DNA of 64,000 nt, from assembly GCA_947503305.1 (NCBI GenBank), contig CANNDF010000004.1:372001-436000 (forward strand). Direction: 5' to 3'. Made by a program: the position numbers and the translations under genes. Origin of the DNA: an uncultured Dokdonia sp. (lineage in GTDB: Bacteria; Bacteroidota; Bacteroidia; Flavobacteriales; Flavobacteriaceae). Positions within the stretch are counted from its first letter, which is position 1, and every line of letters starts with the position of its first letter. Shown in pieces: positions 61,057 through 64,000 of this stretch. The notes under the pieces were generated by a model, which was given only the letters and a program-made list of their open reading frames with translations, ran no database searches and was not told where the DNA came from.

Positions 61057-61719
61057 ATGAAATTATTAAAATCAATATTGGCTACTGGAGTGATTGCAAT
61101 TTCACTCGTTGCTTGTCAAGAAAATCATAAAGAAATTGCTCAAAATAACGTAGACCAATATGTTGCCTATGTTGACTCAGTAGAGACGGTTGCTGTAGCT
61201 TCAGCAGTAACAAATTGGAATGAAATCGAAGATGAGTTTAAAACTGCTAAAGATGATGTAGAAAATGCGGTTAAAGCACTCGATGAGAATACATTTCAAA
61301 AAGAAATAGATGAAGCGTCATTGGCTTATGAGCGATTTAAAATTCAAGTAATGAATGAAAAGGAACGTATGGCTGTAAATCAAAAACGATTGAATTTTCA
61401 GCGTGCTTTAGTAGGTAATGCTTTTACCGGAACTGATATGAAATTTACTTGGATCAATAAAGACAACATTTTGAGTGTGTATCAAAATTTTGTGGACACT
61501 GTTTCAGAAAATAAAGATTCATATTCAAGAGAAGATTGGGATGAGATCAAATTATTATACGAGGCGATTGATTCAAGAAAAAATACTGTTGAGAATGAAG
61601 GGTTATCAAGTAGCGACAATAGGAAAATTGCAGGACTTAAATTGAAATTTGCACCAATGTATACACTAAACAGAATGGGCGCCAAGTCTGAGGAAAATGC
61701 AAAGGCGAAAGAACAATAG
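61057..61719 (+). CDS. Helical lipoprotein, unknown function
   Basis: The 220 residues begin with a lipoprotein signal (LATGVIAISLVACQEN, lipid Cys near 20) and are otherwise charged and helical, including a long segment VENAVKALDENTFQKEIDEA. It lies in the same unit as the YtxH and holin-like genes. Family not recognised; probably a periplasmic-face lipoprotein. Confidence 0.65.
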   Translation: MKLLKSILATGVIAISLVACQENHKEIAQNNVDQYVAYVDSVETVAVASAVTNWNEIEDEFKTAKDDVENAVKALDENTFQKEIDEASLAYERFKIQVMNEKERMAVNQKRLNFQRALVGNAFTGTDMKFTWINKDNILSVYQNFVDTVSENKDSYSREDWDEIKLLYEAIDSRKNTVENEGLSSSDNRKIAGLKLKFAPMYTLNRMGAKSEENAKAKEQ

Positions 61720-61745
61720 TAAATTATAAATTTTTTAAAAAACAA

Positions 61746-62195
61746 ATGAATACAAATAAAAAAGGAATAGACGGATTACAAGAATTATTGCAAAAAAATT
61801 ATGATGCAGAAGATGGGTATAAACAAGTAATGCAAAAAACTGACAATGCCCCTTTAAAAAATTGGTTAAAAAATCAAGCAGCGCAGCGTAGTGCTTTTGC
61901 AACACAAATTGACAAAGAGCTGCGCGCCATCAATGAAACGCCAGCTGATAGCGGAACTGCACTTGCCGCAGCACACAGAGCGTGGATTGATGTGAAAACG
62001 GCAGTAGCTTCAAATACAGATGAAGCTATCTTGGAAGAGTGTGTTCGTGGAGAAAAAGCGAGTGTAGCCGAATATGAAGCACAAATAAAAACAGATAACT
62101 ATACAGGAGAATTAAATTCTTTGTTAGTAGATCAATTGCATCAAATTAAATCGACGCTCAATCTAGCAACTTCATTAGAAGAATTAGCTGAGTAA
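61746..62195 (+). CDS. PA2169/DUF2383-type four-helix-bundle protein
   Basis: The 149 residues form a ferritin-like bundle, with GLQELLQKNYDAEDGYKQVM, NWLKNQAAQRSAFATQID and VRGEKASVAEYEAQIK. DUF2383 proteins are stress-linked with unknown chemistry; some ferritin-like acidic positions (E in AEDGY, E in GEKAS) could bind metal. It ends the second stress transcript. Confidence 0.85.
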   Translation: MNTNKKGIDGLQELLQKNYDAEDGYKQVMQKTDNAPLKNWLKNQAAQRSAFATQIDKELRAINETPADSGTALAAAHRAWIDVKTAVASNTDEAILEECVRGEKASVAEYEAQIKTDNYTGELNSLLVDQLHQIKSTLNLATSLEELAE

Positions 62196-62217
62196 CATTA
62201 ATATCTATTTTAGAAAA

Positions 62218-62257
62218 AGGTCAATAGAGTTCACAAACTATATTGATCTTTTTTTGT
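62218..62257 (+). terminator. Rho-independent terminator after the DUF2383-type gene
   Basis: aggtcaata.agtt pairs with aact.tattgatct (one mismatch, one G-T) and is followed by T residues. It lies between two convergent genes and probably also slows corA transcripts. Confidence 0.75.
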
Positions 62258-62259
62258 GA

Positions 62260-63315
62260 TTAAAACCATTTCTTTTTCTTGAAGTAAATCACCATTCCAA
62301 TAAAAATAACAAACATTACTCCTAACAGGATGAAATAACCATTTTCCACTTTAAGTTCCGGAATGTATTCAAAATTCATCCCATAGATACCAGCAAGAAA
62401 AGTAAGTGGAATGAATATGACAGATATAAGCGTCAGCAACTGCATTACTTTATTCATTTTGAAACTCACCTCAGAGATAAACAAATCTTGAAGTCCATTA
62501 AGAATATCTCGGTAGCCGTCTATGGTGTCCATTACCTGTATGGTGTGCTCATAGAGGTCTCTTATATAAACTATACTAGTGTCTTGAATAAAATTACTTT
62601 CTGATTTTGAAAATTTACTTATGGCCTCTCTTAGTGGTGCCACAGATTTACGCAAGACTAGAAGTTCTTTTTTCAAAGAATGTATACTGTTCTTATCCTC
62701 AATATCCTGTATCTCTAGCATTCGCTCCTCCAGACTTTCGATATGTTCTTCCATTTGTTCAAGAACGATGTAGTAGTTGTCTACTAATACATCTATGAGC
62801 GCATAAGCTAGATAGTCTGCACCTCGTTGTCGTATTCTTCCACTACTCGAATTTATACGCTTTCTTACTTGAAAAAATAAGTCACTTTCGGTTTCTTGAA
62901 AAGTGGTAATTAAACCATCATTAAAGTAAATGGCAACGTGCTCCTTCTTTATTTTTTGAGTGATTTTATCAAAGGTAATGGCGCGCATCGTAATAAAGTT
63001 GCCCCCTTCATATTCCTCAAATTTTGGTCTTTGGTATGTATCTGCAATACCCTCTAAGATTAAGGGGTGCTTCTTAAATTTTTCGCCTAATTGGCCAATT
63101 AAATCGGTATTATGCATACCTCGTATGTCATACCAATTTATTAGTCCTTTCTTAGGATTAGGTATGCTATCATAATTATTACTATCAAAAACTTCGTCTG
63201 CGCAACGTTCCCCATTGTAAGAGAGATAGTGCACAAATACATTATCTACTTTCTTATTTCCTGTAAATATTATAGAACCTGGAGGTAATCCTGCTTTATC
63301 CGTATGTTTACTCAT
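62260..63315 (-). CDS. corA: CorA-family magnesium/cobalt transporter
   Basis: The 351 residues show the large cytoplasmic domain, a long stalk helix and two C-terminal membrane helices (about 290-310 and 325-345). The pore signature YGMNFEYIPE lies near residue 313, between them, and the tail is basic (YFKKKKW). CorA channels form pentamers and bring in Mg2+. Confidence 0.93.
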   Translation of the reverse strand: MSKHTDKAGLPPGSIIFTGNKKVDNVFVHYLSYNGERCADEVFDSNNYDSIPNPKKGLINWYDIRGMHNTDLIGQLGEKFKKHPLILEGIADTYQRPKFEEYEGGNFITMRAITFDKITQKIKKEHVAIYFNDGLITTFQETESDLFFQVRKRINSSSGRIRQRGADYLAYALIDVLVDNYYIVLEQMEEHIESLEERMLEIQDIEDKNSIHSLKKELLVLRKSVAPLREAISKFSKSESNFIQDTSIVYIRDLYEHTIQVMDTIDGYRDILNGLQDLFISEVSFKMNKVMQLLTLISVIFIPLTFLAGIYGMNFEYIPELKVENGYFILLGVMFVIFIGMVIYFKKKKWF

Positions 63316-63367
63316 TCCAAACTATTTTTCCTAAATATAGCAGGATTTAATTGCTTTAAAATAAATT

Positions 63368-63396
63368 AAAACAAAAAGCCGCAAATAATTGCGGCT
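63368..63396 (-). terminator. Rho-independent terminator after the MscS gene
   Basis: On the minus strand, AGCCGCAA / TTGCGGCT with a 4-base loop is followed by TTTTTGTTTT. It closes the MscS transcript upstream of corA. Confidence 0.85.
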
Positions 63397-63419
63397 ATTA
63401 GGTTTAAGATATTAATTTA

Positions 63420-64000
63420 TCAGTCCTTCGATTCTTTAACTACAGAAGTATTATTTTGAATGGATAATCCATTTTCAAACTGTAATGTTCTAATTGGGAA
63501 AGGGATATTGATATCTGCTTTCGCGAAAGCGTTTTTAATAGTAACGATAGCATTACTCTTGGCTTTCAGTTTTTCTAATCCATTAAGACCATCTACCCAA
63601 AAGCGTGTGATAAAGTTTATCGAGCTATCTCCAAATTCGGTGTAAAAAAATTCCACTTCTTTCTGGATTTCCTCTTGATTAAATAAGTCATTTATCGCTT
63701 TCTTGGTAATCTGCTCTACTTCATTAAGATCAGATTCATATCCGACGCCACACTCAAGTACAATTCGTATTCTATTTGTAAGTGAATAGTTTTTGAAGGG
63801 TTTCTCTAAAATTTCTTTGTTAGGTAGTATTACTGTGTTGTTGTCCACTGACCTCAGAACAAAGTAATTGAGGTTTATATCAATAACTTCTCCCGAAAAA
63901 CCATTGGTTTCTATCCAATCTCCGACGCGGATATTTTTACGAAAAGAGAGAATGATACCAGAAATGGTATTAGATAAAGTTCCTTGTAAGGCCAGACCAA
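63420..64000 (-). CDS. MscS-family mechanosensitive channel, C-terminal part (cut by window edge)
   Basis: The frame is open beyond 64000, so the membrane helices are out of view except the end of the pore helix. Visible in order are GLALQGTLSNTISGIILSF, RKNIRVGDWIETNGFSGEV, VILPNKEI and the C-terminal alpha/beta domain. These are classic MscS segments. A start at 63848 would give a chopped protein and is not used. Palindrome copy 9 falls in the gene, read on the minus strand as AFAKA. Confidence 0.92.
   Translation of the reverse strand, partial: GLALQGTLSNTISGIILSFRKNIRVGDWIETNGFSGEVIDINLNYFVLRSVDNNTVILPNKEILEKPFKNYSLTNRIRIVLECGVGYESDLNEVEQITKKAINDLFNQEEIQKEVEFFYTEFGDSSINFITRFWVDGLNGLEKLKAKSNAIVTIKNAFAKADINIPFPIRTLQFENGLSIQNNTSVVKESKD
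63527..63540. repeat. Dispersed palindrome, copy 9 (inside the MscS gene)
   Basis: A perfect GCTTTCGCGAAAGC, read in the third possible frame as AFAKA, in the C-terminal domain of the channel. Confidence 0.85.

Noticed and set aside
63420-63848. A short standalone gene starting at MDNNTVILPNKEIL
   Set aside because: The frame continues to the window edge with clear MscS motifs, so the short version is only the tail of the channel gene.

Overview
This 64 kb window looks like part of the chromosome of a marine member of the Flavobacteriaceae (Bacteroidota). The evidence is low GC, promoters of the Bacteroidota type (TTG, 19 nt, TAnnTTTG), a fused lpxC/fabZ gene, the type IX secretion regulator PorX, a secreted haloperoxidase-like enzyme with a type A T9SS sorting domain, and many TPR, AraC and outer-membrane proteins. 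A short palindrome, GCTTTCGCGAAAGC, occurs nine times in the core parts and not once in the accessory region. The genus (Dokdonia-like) is only a guess.

Layout. 1-6.3 kb: end of a small secreted protein, tsaE, two tandem membrane-anchored TPR/AraC regulators, and porX. 6.4-17.6 kb: a long housekeeping run on the plus strand with an HD phosphohydrolase, lpxD, lpxC/fabZ, lpxA, efp, a second LpxD-like gene, an NTF2-like gene, sucD, fabG, a VWA-type membrane protein and a prohibitin. 17.9-23.5 kb: an unusual four-gene envelope unit (Sel1-repeat protein, CHASE2-like membrane protein, small exported protein, exported TPR-CHAT protease). 23.7-27.2 kb: the haloperoxidase-like protein, and an OmpA protein with a membrane-anchored helix-hairpin-helix partner. 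27.3-35.2 kb: a complete histidine operon, hisG-D-C-B-H-A-(DinB)-F-IE, preceded by a leader peptide with four consecutive His codons and a transcription attenuator.

35.2-51.4 kb is an accessory island, and the most interesting part of the window. It is a string of small, mostly unrecognised genes separated by 65-195 bp imperfect palindromes of constant design: a left arm AAC-AATG-TATA and a right arm TATAC-GAGAC-GTTG. These have the architecture of integron attC sites. In seven cassettes the first bases after the upstream GTTG core are the reverse complement of the bases just before the AAC of that same cassette's own downstream site, as expected if each cassette was once a circle closed at that point. 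No integrase is in the window. Cargo includes a TIR-domain protein, two XRE/SymE toxin-like pairs (one regulator broken), a CDI-type immunity protein, small membrane proteins and lipoproteins, AraC and VOC genes, and several unknowns. Parts are decayed: a truncated IS1182-type transposase, a frameshifted ZIP transporter, and fragments of an AraC regulator, a serine hydrolase and an NTF2-like protein. A short tRNA-3'-end-like sequence lies near the right border.

51.9-64 kb returns to core-like DNA. It has a DUF2237 gene, an envelope and stress cluster (DUF1328, a small lipoprotein, a small barrel protein, an AI-2E family permease, an AraC regulator, a response regulator, a CHASE3-PAS histidine kinase, DUF4142, Lmo0937-like, YtxH, holin-like and DUF2383 proteins), then corA and the 3' part of an MscS channel. 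Three promoter regions here share one 39-nt motif layout, which suggests common control.
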